DNA of 64,000 nucleotides from Pseudomonas sp. Au-Pse12 (GTDB lineage Bacteria > Pseudomonadota > Gammaproteobacteria > Pseudomonadales > Pseudomonadaceae), in NCBI RefSeq assembly GCF_021341665.1, contig NZ_JAJTTH010000007.1, forward strand, positions 186,001 to 250,000. The letters run 5' to 3'. A model generated the notes under the pieces. The model did no database searches. It saw nothing but the letters and a program-made list of their open reading frames with translations, and had not been told where the DNA came from. The position numbers and the translations under genes are program-made. Each line of letters starts with the position of its first letter. Within the stretch, counting starts at the first letter, position 1. Positions 36,035 to 45,000 of this stretch are shown here, one piece after another.

Positions 36035-36093
36035 ATCGGCAATGGACTCGCTACCAGCGGCGGCCGAAGAAAAACTCAACGCAGTGCCCGGAA

Positions 36094-37479
36094 CTAGTTG
36101 ACCACCACATTTACAGTGCCCGAGAACAGTCGCGAGAATGCAACTCTTTGAATCTGCTCGTGCATGAAGTGATAGGTAACGCTGTCTTGTTCTGTTTGTG
36201 GGCGGGCTTCAACACATGTGAATCCCTGGGTCAGCAGAACTGCTCTTCGCAATATGCACGCACGTATCCATGGATCAAAGAACGCATATGTAGCCCGGTA
36301 GAGTGTCTTAAGGTGGGTGCCGGCTATCGAGGTTGGGAAGTGCAAGGGCGGTAGATAGCTTGCGAAAATGACGTCGCCATCATCAATGCCGGGGGCCATG
36401 TAGAAGCACGTCGCCGATGTCCGACCTTTTATAAGGTGGGACCACAGAGCGCAATCCGCACCCCGTATGTCTGGCAGGTAGCCCGGGTGTACGTGAATAA
36501 ACTTGAGTGCATCGAGCTGCAGCAGGCTCTTGGGAATGATTCCACCGCCTGTAAATAGAATCTGCGTTAGCGCAGGCAGTCTAGATAGTCGGTCGTATAG
36601 TGCCTCATCCTTAAGATCGCTGATCATCAGTGTTTCCACGTCCGACGAGTATTCATTCAGGTCGTTGAGAGCAAGTGCATCGTCGATTACGCTCTGTGAA
36701 AAGTCCAACCCGCGTTCAACGACGTCTCTTATGCCTTGGTACAAAGCTGTTTCCGTCCGTTGAAGCACTTTTGACCAGTGATGAATGCTGTTCTTTTGCC
36801 TGGACTGCGCATAGACCAATCTCACCGCTCCTGGAAGAAAGCGCCCAACGGGTTTCTTGCTCGACAAATCATTCTTTGAGACAAGGTGAATTATCTTGTA
36901 GATCTTCAACCCCATGTTTTTCAAGGTTGCCAGGTAGGCCCGTGCGATGGGCCCCTCCCAGAACAGAACAGTCAGAGGAAGGGTGTCTGTCGTGCTGCCG
37001 TTGGTCTCCCCTGGAGGTGCGTCGCTGGACAGGTTGTCGGCACGGGGAAAGTTTTCGAGCAGGTGTTCGGCTTCAGTGTTGATGAAAACGGCCAGCTTCT
37101 CATCCAGGCTAACCTTTTCTCTGTCCAGGTAATCCAGAAGCTTGAGCAGTGCATTGAGTCTCTTTGCCGCATCGGTAGGCCTGCCATCATTCGATAGACG
37201 CCTGCAGTCCTTGAGCAGCAAAAGCAATGCTACTGGCAAGAGCTCCTGGGATACACGAGCCTCAGAGGTTCGCCCTCCTGTCTCATGGTAGCTCTCATGA
37301 ATACGGCCAGAGATTTCGACTCGTTTTGACAGGAACTCCATGGTTTGGAAATCTTCAGTTGCCCAGTTGCCATTTTCTGCGCAACCACGCAGCCGTGCAG
37401 CTGTGTCGAAATACGTGTCCTGCTTTGGAACGGTTGTCGCTGCTGGCAGATAGTTACTGATATGTCGCTCGATTATCAT
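36094..37479 (-). CDS. Formyltransferase-like protein, last gene of the surface-modification operon
   Basis: 461 residues. The C-terminal third (about 290-400) has a formyltransferase fold: HVHPGYLPDIRGADCALW at 329-346 and GIDDGDVI around Asp369. In classical enzymes the first position of the NxHP motif is Asn; here it is His329, with His331 and Asp369 kept, so chemistry may be altered. The first 160 residues match nothing I know. GC is near 47%. It starts five bases after yidC and closes the operon; no hairpin was noticed after it. It may formylate an amino sugar of the polymer, but that is a guess. Confidence 0.6.
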   Translation of the reverse strand: MIIERHISNYLPAATTVPKQDTYFDTAARLRGCAENGNWATEDFQTMEFLSKRVEISGRIHESYHETGGRTSEARVSQELLPVALLLLLKDCRRLSNDGRPTDAAKRLNALLKLLDYLDREKVSLDEKLAVFINTEAEHLLENFPRADNLSSDAPPGETNGSTTDTLPLTVLFWEGPIARAYLATLKNMGLKIYKIIHLVSKNDLSSKKPVGRFLPGAVRLVYAQSRQKNSIHHWSKVLQRTETALYQGIRDVVERGLDFSQSVIDDALALNDLNEYSSDVETLMISDLKDEALYDRLSRLPALTQILFTGGGIIPKSLLQLDALKFIHVHPGYLPDIRGADCALWSHLIKGRTSATCFYMAPGIDDGDVIFASYLPPLHFPTSIAGTHLKTLYRATYAFFDPWIRACILRRAVLLTQGFTCVEARPQTEQDSVTYHFMHEQIQRVAFSRLFSGTVNVVVN

Positions 37480-37484
37480 GTGAA

Positions 37485-39077
37485 TTAACCAGCCTTCGAT
37501 AGTTTTTGATGTACCACCTGCAGGACGTTGGCAACAGTCCAGTACAGTACCATTCCGGATGGAAAGGAATAAAACAGCAGGAAGAACGACAGCCCCATCA
37601 CTACCGTTGTCAGCCTGTGGCGAAGTGAGGACTTTCCGTCGGGTAGGGAAATGGGGTTAAGTCTGGTGCTCAGAAGCGTGGTCAGAGACATCAGGACTGG
37701 TAGCAGATTGAAGTAAGCGCCAAATAACGGAAGGTCTACACCAAGCTCGAATAGTTGATCGGGCTCAGCCAGGGTTTTTATCCACAGGAATGAGGCATCT
37801 CGCAGTTCAAAGGTTTGCCCCAGCAAATGAAACAGCGAGACGAAGACGGGTACTTGGATCAAGACGATTAGCAGAGGCTTCAATCCGGCCAGCGGACTTA
37901 CCTTATGGCTTTCATAAAGCTGAAGGATTCTTTCGCTCTGCTCTCCGCCTTTGTAGTTTTTGCGTATTTCCAGAAGTTCGGGTTGTATCTTGGCCTGAAT
38001 GGACTCGAACTTTTTCTGTGCCAAGATCGAATTCTTGGCAATGGGGTGCAAAGCCAAACGTACCAGCATGGCAAGCAGAATGATTGAAACTCCCCAGCTA
38101 CCGACCAGTTGCTGAATAAAATACAGCACGTGCATGATGGCCAGGGTCAGTTCGCGTAGCCAGTTCCACAGCCCTGAAAACAGCAATTCGCCTAGGTTGG
38201 GAGTCTGGGCTGTGAGCGCCTGGTACGATTTGCCTCCACCAAATACATTCCATTGGTAGACCTGCAATCCTGTTCTGTCATTGTCGGCAATAGGCAATGT
38301 AAAGGACAGGGATGTATTGAAAGGCGCACTTGCTTTTTCTTCCGGCGGTTCCTGCGGGGTGTCAGCCTGCCATACAGTATTGCGCGCCAGGTCGTTGGCG
38401 GGAGACATGATCAGGGCTAGGTAGCGGCTTTGCAGTCCTACCCAGTTCCATTGCTTGGCGTCATGGGAAGAGTAGCCTTTGGACAGGGCTTCGTTGTTCA
38501 GTCGAAGTGCCTCGACACCATTGGAGTTTTGATAAACCAGCTCGGTGAATGAATAGATACTCTGTCCCATGCCCAAGCCTCTGGCGGGGGTCTCACCTAT
38601 GCCAGGACCTATTTTCAGCTCGAGATGATCGGTTGGATCAACTGGCTGTTCCTTGAAATACAACTCCAGTGCAAAGTCGACTCGCCAATCGTGATCGAGC
38701 AGGTGCCAGGTCTTTTTGATACTGAACGGAAGGTTGCTGCTCTCCAACCCAAGAGTCAGTGTGTCTGCTCGTTGCTCAAGTACTTTCCAACCGCCGGCTA
38801 GTTGCTCCCACTCCCATAGGCTTTTGCCAGCCAGTGTTCCATCTAGCAAAAATAATTTTCCTTCGGGTGCAGCCATATCATGAGTGAGTTTGTTGGGAGT
38901 ATGAAACTTAGGTGACAGCCAATGTTGAACAGTGCCTGATGATAGATTGAACTCAAGCTGTAGACTTGAATTCGAAAGCACAACGGGGCTTTGCTCGCTG
39001 GCAGCTGCGGCATAAGTGAAGAAAATCAGTATCAAGGCAAGCCAATTGCATTGATGGAAAAATTTTGATTTTTGCAT
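37485..39077 (-). CDS. Second YidC/Oxa1-family membrane insertase
   Basis: 530 residues from ATG 39077, giving a signal-like first helix (WLALILIFFTYAAAASEQ). A roughly 270-residue periplasmic beta domain typical of Gram-negative YidC (WRVDFALELYF, SYQALTAQTPN) follows. The five-helix insertase core comes last, with the groove Arg in LLAMLVRLALHPIAK and the charged loop AKIQPELLEIRKNYKGGEQ. It ends YWTVANVLQVVHQKLSKAG. The essential yidC normally sits beside rnpA-rpmH near the origin, so this is an extra copy inside an AT-rich polysaccharide-type operon. It may insert a partner membrane protein of this system. Confidence 0.85.
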   Translation of the reverse strand: MQKSKFFHQCNWLALILIFFTYAAAASEQSPVVLSNSSLQLEFNLSSGTVQHWLSPKFHTPNKLTHDMAAPEGKLFLLDGTLAGKSLWEWEQLAGGWKVLEQRADTLTLGLESSNLPFSIKKTWHLLDHDWRVDFALELYFKEQPVDPTDHLELKIGPGIGETPARGLGMGQSIYSFTELVYQNSNGVEALRLNNEALSKGYSSHDAKQWNWVGLQSRYLALIMSPANDLARNTVWQADTPQEPPEEKASAPFNTSLSFTLPIADNDRTGLQVYQWNVFGGGKSYQALTAQTPNLGELLFSGLWNWLRELTLAIMHVLYFIQQLVGSWGVSIILLAMLVRLALHPIAKNSILAQKKFESIQAKIQPELLEIRKNYKGGEQSERILQLYESHKVSPLAGLKPLLIVLIQVPVFVSLFHLLGQTFELRDASFLWIKTLAEPDQLFELGVDLPLFGAYFNLLPVLMSLTTLLSTRLNPISLPDGKSSLRHRLTTVVMGLSFFLLFYSFPSGMVLYWTVANVLQVVHQKLSKAG

Positions 39078-39120
39078 TGGGCAGCGATAACGCTCGGTTG
39101 AGAGGACGAACAATGCGAAA

Positions 39121-39148
39121 TATGGCCGCTCATCGATAAGCGGCCATA
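39121..39148. terminator. Hairpin between the small membrane gene and yidC2
   Basis: tatggccgct (39121-39130) pairs perfectly with agcggccata (39139-39148). It lies in the only sizeable gap (129 bp) inside the operon's downstream half. The U-run in the minus direction is weak, so it may attenuate or mark an mRNA processing point rather than end transcription. Confidence 0.5.
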
Positions 39149-39206
39149 CCTTTCAGCTCACAGCATTGTTTTCAGTGCTGTAGGTCGTAAATTTCAACTC
39201 GAGCAT

Positions 39207-39434
39207 TTACTTCTTTTCGGTATCGGGCTCTTTTTTAATAGCGCTCTTGCGCAGGCCGAACATTCGCAGTAATCGGTGCCAATACAACTTGAGAACCATG
39301 GCCATTGCTGCCAGGGCTCCCAGAATTCCTTGAAGCATGGCGCTGCCCGTACCTGGATCAAGATATGCGAACGCATTGATTGGTAGGAGCGCCAGGCACA
39401 ACAAGGAAAACTTTGAAAAATTTGACACTTTCAT
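39207..39434 (-). CDS. Small membrane protein with LDPGTGS motif
   Basis: 75 residues: a signal-like helix (FSLLCLALLPINAFA), then YLDPGTGSAMLQGILGALAAMAMVLKLYW as a second membrane segment, then a basic tail ending in TEKK. A YxDPGTGSxxxQ motif after a cleaved signal recurs in small membrane proteins near surface-polymer genes, as far as I recall; its role is unknown. It starts 9 bases after the transferase gene, so it belongs to the operon. It could be a client of the YidC encoded next. Confidence 0.65.
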   Translation of the reverse strand: MKVSNFSKFSLLCLALLPINAFAYLDPGTGSAMLQGILGALAAMAMVLKLYWHRLLRMFGLRKSAIKKEPDTEKK

Positions 39435-39443
39435 GAAACCCCA

Positions 39444-40589
39444 TCACTTAATTAAATTAACCAAATAGGCCGCAGCTGTTTCGCCGCTTTTCCCCAAGTT
39501 ATAGATCCAGCGCTTACGTGCTTCTATGATTGTCTCTTGCCATCGTTGCGAGTCAGCAACCGCCGCTTTGACAATGCTTCCCAGCTCCCCTAGGCGTTCT
39601 GTTGGCACTACGACACCAACTTGCTCGCGAGCCTGTACCTCAATGGCGTCAAGGCCAATTTCCGAGTATGCCGGATTGAGCGCTTTTCGAGGAACATCTG
39701 CGAAAATAACTGGCCGCTCAAGCCCTAATGCAAACTCCAGTGCGGCTCCAGACCAGTCGCTCAGCATAATATCCGAACCAAGCAATGAGTTGGTGCCATC
39801 GCCGTCCTCGTCCATGCGAAAACGAGGCTCTTCTCGGTAATAGCTGGCAATTTCATCGAGTATTTGAGGGGCTAATTTTCGCGTTCGTGGATGCGGACGC
39901 AGCACGACACGAAAGCCTGCGTCGATAAGGGGTCTGATCGCTGCCAGTCCGTGCCGCTCTATCAGGGCATTTTCACCCCAGGTGGGAGCGACCAGAACCT
40001 GTATCGCACCGTCGCTGCTTGGCAATGGACCCTGTTGGCCTCTTTTCATGATCGTATCGAGTCGTCCATAGCCGTGCTCGACCAAAGTTTTGGCGGGTAT
40101 GCCCTGGGCAGTCTCTCGAGCTCTGATTTCGGCGACATGGTGAGGGCCTACGCACAATATCGAATCAAAATGATCGAATGCGGCTGCACGGTAGACCATA
40201 TGAGTGCTGACAATCGAATGATGCAGGTACACATACCGTACCGACAACGGCGAGCGCTTGATGTGGAAGCTCTGCAGGTCGGGCATGGTCATCAGTAGGA
40301 CGTCTACGTCCAGGGTGGCGAAGAACAGCGTGCGCACGCTGCCTTCGCCGATGTAGAACGGGCGCATTCCGGCAGGAGGGCTAGCCAGCATGGGGTCGTT
40401 TTCCGCTGACGTCACATACAATACAGGCACTGAATGGTCAGCCTGCAAGGCGTTAAAGATGGGCTCGAAGTACGACCAGTAACCTCGCCCCTCTGAATAG
40501 AACACTATCTTGCGTTCATTCCGAGGGATGCGTTTGAAGCTCTGCAGGCCTTTCCACTCCCTAAGCATCTTGCGTAATGCAGTTAACAT
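39444..40589 (-). CDS. TagB/TagF-type CDP-donor phosphotransferase
   Basis: 381 residues of the CDP-glycerol glycerophosphotransferase family (GT-B fold). The diagnostic C-terminal block is ILVAPTWGENALIE, RPHPRTRK and DIMLSDWSGAALEFALGLERPVIFADVP. Enzymes of this family move a phospho-group from a CDP-linked donor to a polymer. With CDP-phosphoramidate genes directly upstream, the donor may be CDP-phosphoramidate (or its glycerol/choline analogue) rather than CDP-glycerol; no CDP-glycerol synthase was seen in the window. It starts two bases after the cytidylyltransferase gene. No membrane helices; likely membrane-associated. Confidence 0.8.
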   Translation of the reverse strand: MLTALRKMLREWKGLQSFKRIPRNERKIVFYSEGRGYWSYFEPIFNALQADHSVPVLYVTSAENDPMLASPPAGMRPFYIGEGSVRTLFFATLDVDVLLMTMPDLQSFHIKRSPLSVRYVYLHHSIVSTHMVYRAAAFDHFDSILCVGPHHVAEIRARETAQGIPAKTLVEHGYGRLDTIMKRGQQGPLPSSDGAIQVLVAPTWGENALIERHGLAAIRPLIDAGFRVVLRPHPRTRKLAPQILDEIASYYREEPRFRMDEDGDGTNSLLGSDIMLSDWSGAALEFALGLERPVIFADVPRKALNPAYSEIGLDAIEVQAREQVGVVVPTERLGELGSIVKAAVADSQRWQETIIEARKRWIYNLGKSGETAAAYLVNLIK

Positions 40590-40591
40590 GC

Positions 40592-41371
40592 TTAGCCCTT
40601 AAGCCGAAAGACTGTATCCAATTTTCCGTCGCGAAGCAGTTCGTGATACTGATTCAGGTCATCCAGGGTATCGACTTCAAGCCAACCGTTATCGGTAAGA
40701 GCTGCCTGTGCGTTCCATCCTGTATCGATGAGGTGCTGTAAGAAAGTTGTCATGTACATGTTGGCAAAATCCTTGCCGTCTCGCTCGACGGTGCGGTCCA
40801 GATCGTGCCATGCCTTCCAGAATGCGCCGACATGATCGCCCCTGACCTTGATCAGCCCCATATATTGACCTTGGACTTCACTGTAATCCTTGGGCTTCTT
40901 ACCCAACTCGATGATTTTATTCTCGCTGTCGAGCTTCAATGTTTCAGCGTCAGAAAGCGGATCCTCCATGCGGATGTCCCAGAGTTTGCGCCACTGTCGG
41001 TCAATGGAAATCGCCAGTGGAGCATCGGTATTCAACAGGTTCTCAAGGACCGATTGCTCGTACACGATATCGCTATAGGCGATCAGCAGGTCCTCCTCCT
41101 CGAGCATCCATTGTTGTGCGCAAAAAAGCGTGGAAACCATATTGGTTTCGGCGAACTGCGGGTTGTACAGCAGCTCTACGCCAAGACCTTCAAGGCAGTC
41201 TGCGCGATAACCGCCGACTATTGCTATGTCCTCCAGGCCGACAGCTCGCATTACCTCGAGTTGGCGCTCAATCAGCGTCCGTCCATCCAGTTCGACCAGG
41301 CACTTGGGTCGCTCATTGGTGAGTGGGCGCAGGCGTGTACCTTGACCCGCAGCCAGAATAATTACGCGCAT
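40592..41371 (-). CDS. Nucleotidyltransferase, probable CTP:phosphoglutamine cytidylyltransferase (Cj1416-like)
   Basis: 259 residues, LicC-like NTP transferase. The N-terminal signature LAAGQGTRLRPLTNERPKCL (6-25) contains the phosphate loop and catalytic Lys23; SDIVYEQS (about 99-106) carries the metal-binding Asp. C. jejuni Cj1416, of the same family and next to the same two partners, makes CDP-L-glutamine from glutamine phosphate and CTP. Context favours that reaction over choline-phosphate activation. It overlaps the amidohydrolase gene by 10 bases. Ribosome site AAAGGAACTTC. An N-terminal domain of the kinase gene upstream is a degenerate copy of this protein. Confidence 0.75.
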   Translation of the reverse strand: MRVIILAAGQGTRLRPLTNERPKCLVELDGRTLIERQLEVMRAVGLEDIAIVGGYRADCLEGLGVELLYNPQFAETNMVSTLFCAQQWMLEEEDLLIAYSDIVYEQSVLENLLNTDAPLAISIDRQWRKLWDIRMEDPLSDAETLKLDSENKIIELGKKPKDYSEVQGQYMGLIKVRGDHVGAFWKAWHDLDRTVERDGKDFANMYMTTFLQHLIDTGWNAQAALTDNGWLEVDTLDDLNQYHELLRDGKLDTVFRLKG

Positions 41372-42009
41372 GAAGTTCCTTTACCGAAAAATAATTGACG
41401 AATGAAACGGGCATCCAGCGCCGTGTTGCCGACCGGGCGCTCGGGATGCCACATGATGGCCGCCCAAGGCAGCCTGTCGTGGACAAACGCCTCTATTGAC
41501 CCGTCGTCGGCCCAGACCTGAGCCAGCAAATTTGCTGCCAGGTTATCTGGCATGATTCCCCATGAGTGGAAGCTATTGAGCTGCTGGTACTCGCTGAACC
41601 ATTCGCAGCGAGACGAGCCAAGAGCGCCATGTGGACCGTTTGCATGGCCTGGTAGGCGAACCAGGCTACCACCCAGAAAATGATTGAGTGCTTGCATTCC
41701 GCGGCAAACGCCTAGTACTGGCATGCTCAGTGCCTGTGCCAGGCCCAGCAGTTCCCTTTCTGTGAAATCGCGTTCTGGGGAAGGATTGGTGGCTCCGGGC
41801 AGATGAGAAAGGTCGTTGCCCCCACTCAATATCAGTCCAGCGACTTCTTGGCGCTCCAGCCAGTTGCTTGGCGATCGCAATCCATTGGGTACGGGCACTA
41901 GATCGATCTCCAATCCCTCCATGAGTGCGGACCAGCGCTGATCGAGGCAGTCACGGCGCTCGTCGTATCCGGGGATACTCTCAACCCGTTGCGTGATTGC
42001 GATACGCAT
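41362..42009 (-). CDS. Class I glutamine amidotransferase-like hydrolase (Cj1417-like)
   Basis: 215 residues, gamma-glutamyl hydrolase (peptidase C26) fold. The triad is complete: nucleophile Cys102 in LGVCRGMQALN, His188 and Glu190 in MWHPERP. In C. jejuni, Cj1417 hydrolyses gamma-glutamyl-CDP-amidate (CDP-L-glutamine) to CDP-phosphoramidate and glutamate. The gene lies between the proposed kinase and cytidylyltransferase, overlapping both, which argues for the same pathway. A stand-alone GABA-type hydrolase is the alternative. Confidence 0.75.
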   Translation of the reverse strand: MRIAITQRVESIPGYDERRDCLDQRWSALMEGLEIDLVPVPNGLRSPSNWLERQEVAGLILSGGNDLSHLPGATNPSPERDFTERELLGLAQALSMPVLGVCRGMQALNHFLGGSLVRLPGHANGPHGALGSSRCEWFSEYQQLNSFHSWGIMPDNLAANLLAQVWADDGSIEAFVHDRLPWAAIMWHPERPVGNTALDARFIRQLFFGKGTSCA

Positions 42010-45000
42010 CAGCTTATGACCTGAATCATTCGGCTTCCTGCATTGAGCTCAATAGCGTGAGCCGCTGCCAGTATCCGGTACTGTGTCTCGCCAACGCCCA
42101 ATGCTGCCGGCAAGCCAAACTCTGCCGCGCGTATTGCCATATGTGAGTTGGCTCCGCCATACATGGTGATCAATCCGGCTATTTGTCGGCCGAACAGCCA
42201 GTCATAGCCAGGATCGGCCTGGGGGATCAGGGCAATCTTGCCGGAAAGGTCTGCTTCACCCTTGTTCTGGCTAAGGTCCACACATACGCCTCGTACCACG
42301 GCTGAACCTACAAAGTTGGGTTGGGTTAGCGGATAAAGAAACACACTGAAGTCTTCAGTGGAACACAGCAATGGAGGCAGTTCGATGACCTGCGCCTGTT
42401 CGTGTGAACTCTTTCCTTGTTGTGCCCAGGCCAGCAATTTTTGGGTCAGTTCTGCTGGGCTTGATGTTTCGCTGCGCAGGGCCAGTAGTGCCTGGATGTC
42501 CATGTACGCCAGGTCTTCGCGCGATACCCCCAGGGGTTTGGCCCAGTCCGTCAGTTCATCTAGCGCCAGGGATAGGTTGCGAGTAAAGGCAAACTTGGCG
42601 TACTCACGCCCTTCAATGGCCTGCCGCAAAAAAAGCTCCAGTTCGTCGCTGTTGCAGGGAATGCCTTGTTCTGCCAAGGCGCTGCTGAAGCGTTCACGAG
42701 CCTCGTGCCAGAGATTGCTGCAGGTCGCACTGGGTGGTGCGACCGCACCATCAACGATTGGCTTGAGGTAGCGCTCGGGATCAGCTCGATAGTTCGGCGA
42801 GTTAATGTCGTAGGTGCCTGGACGAAGATGTCCGTACTCTTGGACGAAGGCTTCCCAGCTCATTTCCCCAATCGAGCAACTGTAGGCATCGAGGGTCAGT
42901 TTGTGGCTCACCGTCCGAATGGAGCTCAAGAAATCATCCATCGCTGCCTCAGTCAAAACTCCGGTGCTGACGGCAGAGCGCAAAAGGGTGACCGCCACGA
43001 AGGCGCTCCGTGCCAGATGAGCGAAGGGTAAAGCGCCATAACGCTGACAATCATGCAAAAGCCTCCAGGCTTTCTCCAGGGGAGGCATGGGCGTTTTGTT
43101 CAGATATTGAAAGCGCTGTTCCAGTTCGTCGATAACGGCCAAGTCGCGTTGATTGCGTTTTAGTGCGTTCGCGCTGATTTCCCGTAATGCGCTCCTGAGC
43201 TTTTCGATCTCCTGATTCGAGAATTGATCACCTTTGCTCAAGCGCTCTTGCCAGCGCTGGAAGTCCAGAGCAAAACAAGTGGGGATCACTTCAAACTCTA
43301 CTTTGTCATGCAGCTGTGGATTGCGCTCGAGCCAGTCTATGTAGAAGTCAACCAGGCGTGCAGCCAGTGGCTCGTCGAGAGCTTTCGGAATGAAAGAGTT
43401 GAAGCTGGCGCGGATATCCACATAGGGGTGGCCCGCAAAGCTGACCAGCAACGATTGCGGTCGTACGTCGCGATAGCCATATTCTGCGCGTTGTGTGGCC
43501 CACGTTTCGTCCATGATCAGGTATCGATACAGGCTGGTCGACAGGGGGTGTGGCTTGGTCCCGATAATTTCTGCCGGATTCCAGTCTGGCATGATCCCAA
43601 AGATGGCACGCTGACCTGCAATAAAAGCGTTGGGAGGCTGCAATTGCTTGAACAGCCCACGAGCGCTGTCCAGATGTTTCATTATGTCCTCATCACTGCC
43701 ATCCCACTTGGAGTGATTGACCGCTATCGGACGAACCTGAAGGATATGCAGCCCAGCATCGGCAGTGATGGCAAACTCCACATCCAGTGAGTCATAGCCA
43801 AGCAGCGACTCAATTTCTCTCAGTGCTGGCAGCAGGTTTTGCAGGCGATCTGGAATTTTCTGGCTGCGGGGATTTGCGTCACGCAGGATCATGAGGGTCT
43901 TGTGATCCTGGCAGGTCCCGCTGGTAATCGACTCGGTGCTGCCACTGATATCGTCATAGTTGACGATGTAGTAAGGCGCCCCGTTGTTCAGGCTTCGTGT
44001 AAACACCACTCCGCTGGCAAGCACCTGTTGCAGCATCGGCTGCACCAGTATCTGGTTCTCCGGGTTTCTATCACCGTAGGAGGAAATGACCTGTTCGATT
44101 GCCTCTCGCAAGTGCGGCAGATTACGGCCGTCGATATTCAGCAGACTGGTGTAAGCCCCTGCATTGGAATTGACAAAACCATCCTCAGACAGCGCACTGC
44201 TGCGTACGACAAGAGCTTGCTCGGGAAAGTGCTGCCTGATGGTGTCGATCAGTGAGTCCGATATTTCCTGCCATTGAGCAACGGTGAAACTCACCTGGTC
44301 CTCAATTCGGCTGAGCCTGACCATGCGGCGCAGGCGGCGCAGTGTCTGGGCCTTGGTTCCGAGGACAAAGTGTGCGAGGTCCTGAGGCTCGTTGAGCTCA
44401 GCCCAATCCCCTTGTACGTCAACTGCCTGGACATTCATTCCCTGGCAGCGCAGCGCCTCCACCAGATCGGACAGGTGGCCCTTATGGAACTGTTGTTGCA
44501 GGTCGATCTTGAATTGCATCAGGTGTTGAATGGCGCGAGGACCAAAATGGACGCATCCCACGAACTCGGCCGAGGCAAGGTTGGATGGGATGTCCTGCCC
44601 CAGTCGTGTTACTGAAGATCCATGCAGGCAAACCTTTTCACACCGTTGCAGGTCCGAGCGAGTACGGCAGGCATAACGGGTGCGCCATTGGCTATCCACT
44701 GCAACGCTGATATCTGCCGGCGAATTGGTCATGGTTTCGGCGAGGCTGCGACGAAACAGGATGTCGGAGTAGGAAACCAGGCTTCTGTTCTTCCCGGTCA
44801 GGTCTACCTGCAAGAATGAGTAGGCTGACTGTGTGACTTGCCAGTCGGTGTTGATCCAGTAGTTGAAGTCGGGATATTGCTGTTTGAGCGAGTCGATTTT
44901 GTAGCCGCCTACGAAGTGGGCGTCCGACATTCGTGAATTTGTGGCATGAAGCAGCCAGTCAATGACTCGGGTATGACCGGAGGCGCTGCGTAATGCGACG

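Noticed and set aside
39077..39113. TTG start for the YidC paralogue 12 codons upstream
   Set aside because: No ribosome site was seen for it, and the ATG at 39077 yields a proper signal helix directly.
39444..40589. True teichoic-acid synthesis gene
   Set aside because: No CDP-glycerol synthase (TagD) or polymer-priming genes were seen, and the upstream enzymes fit phosphoramidate chemistry better; kept as family-level call only.
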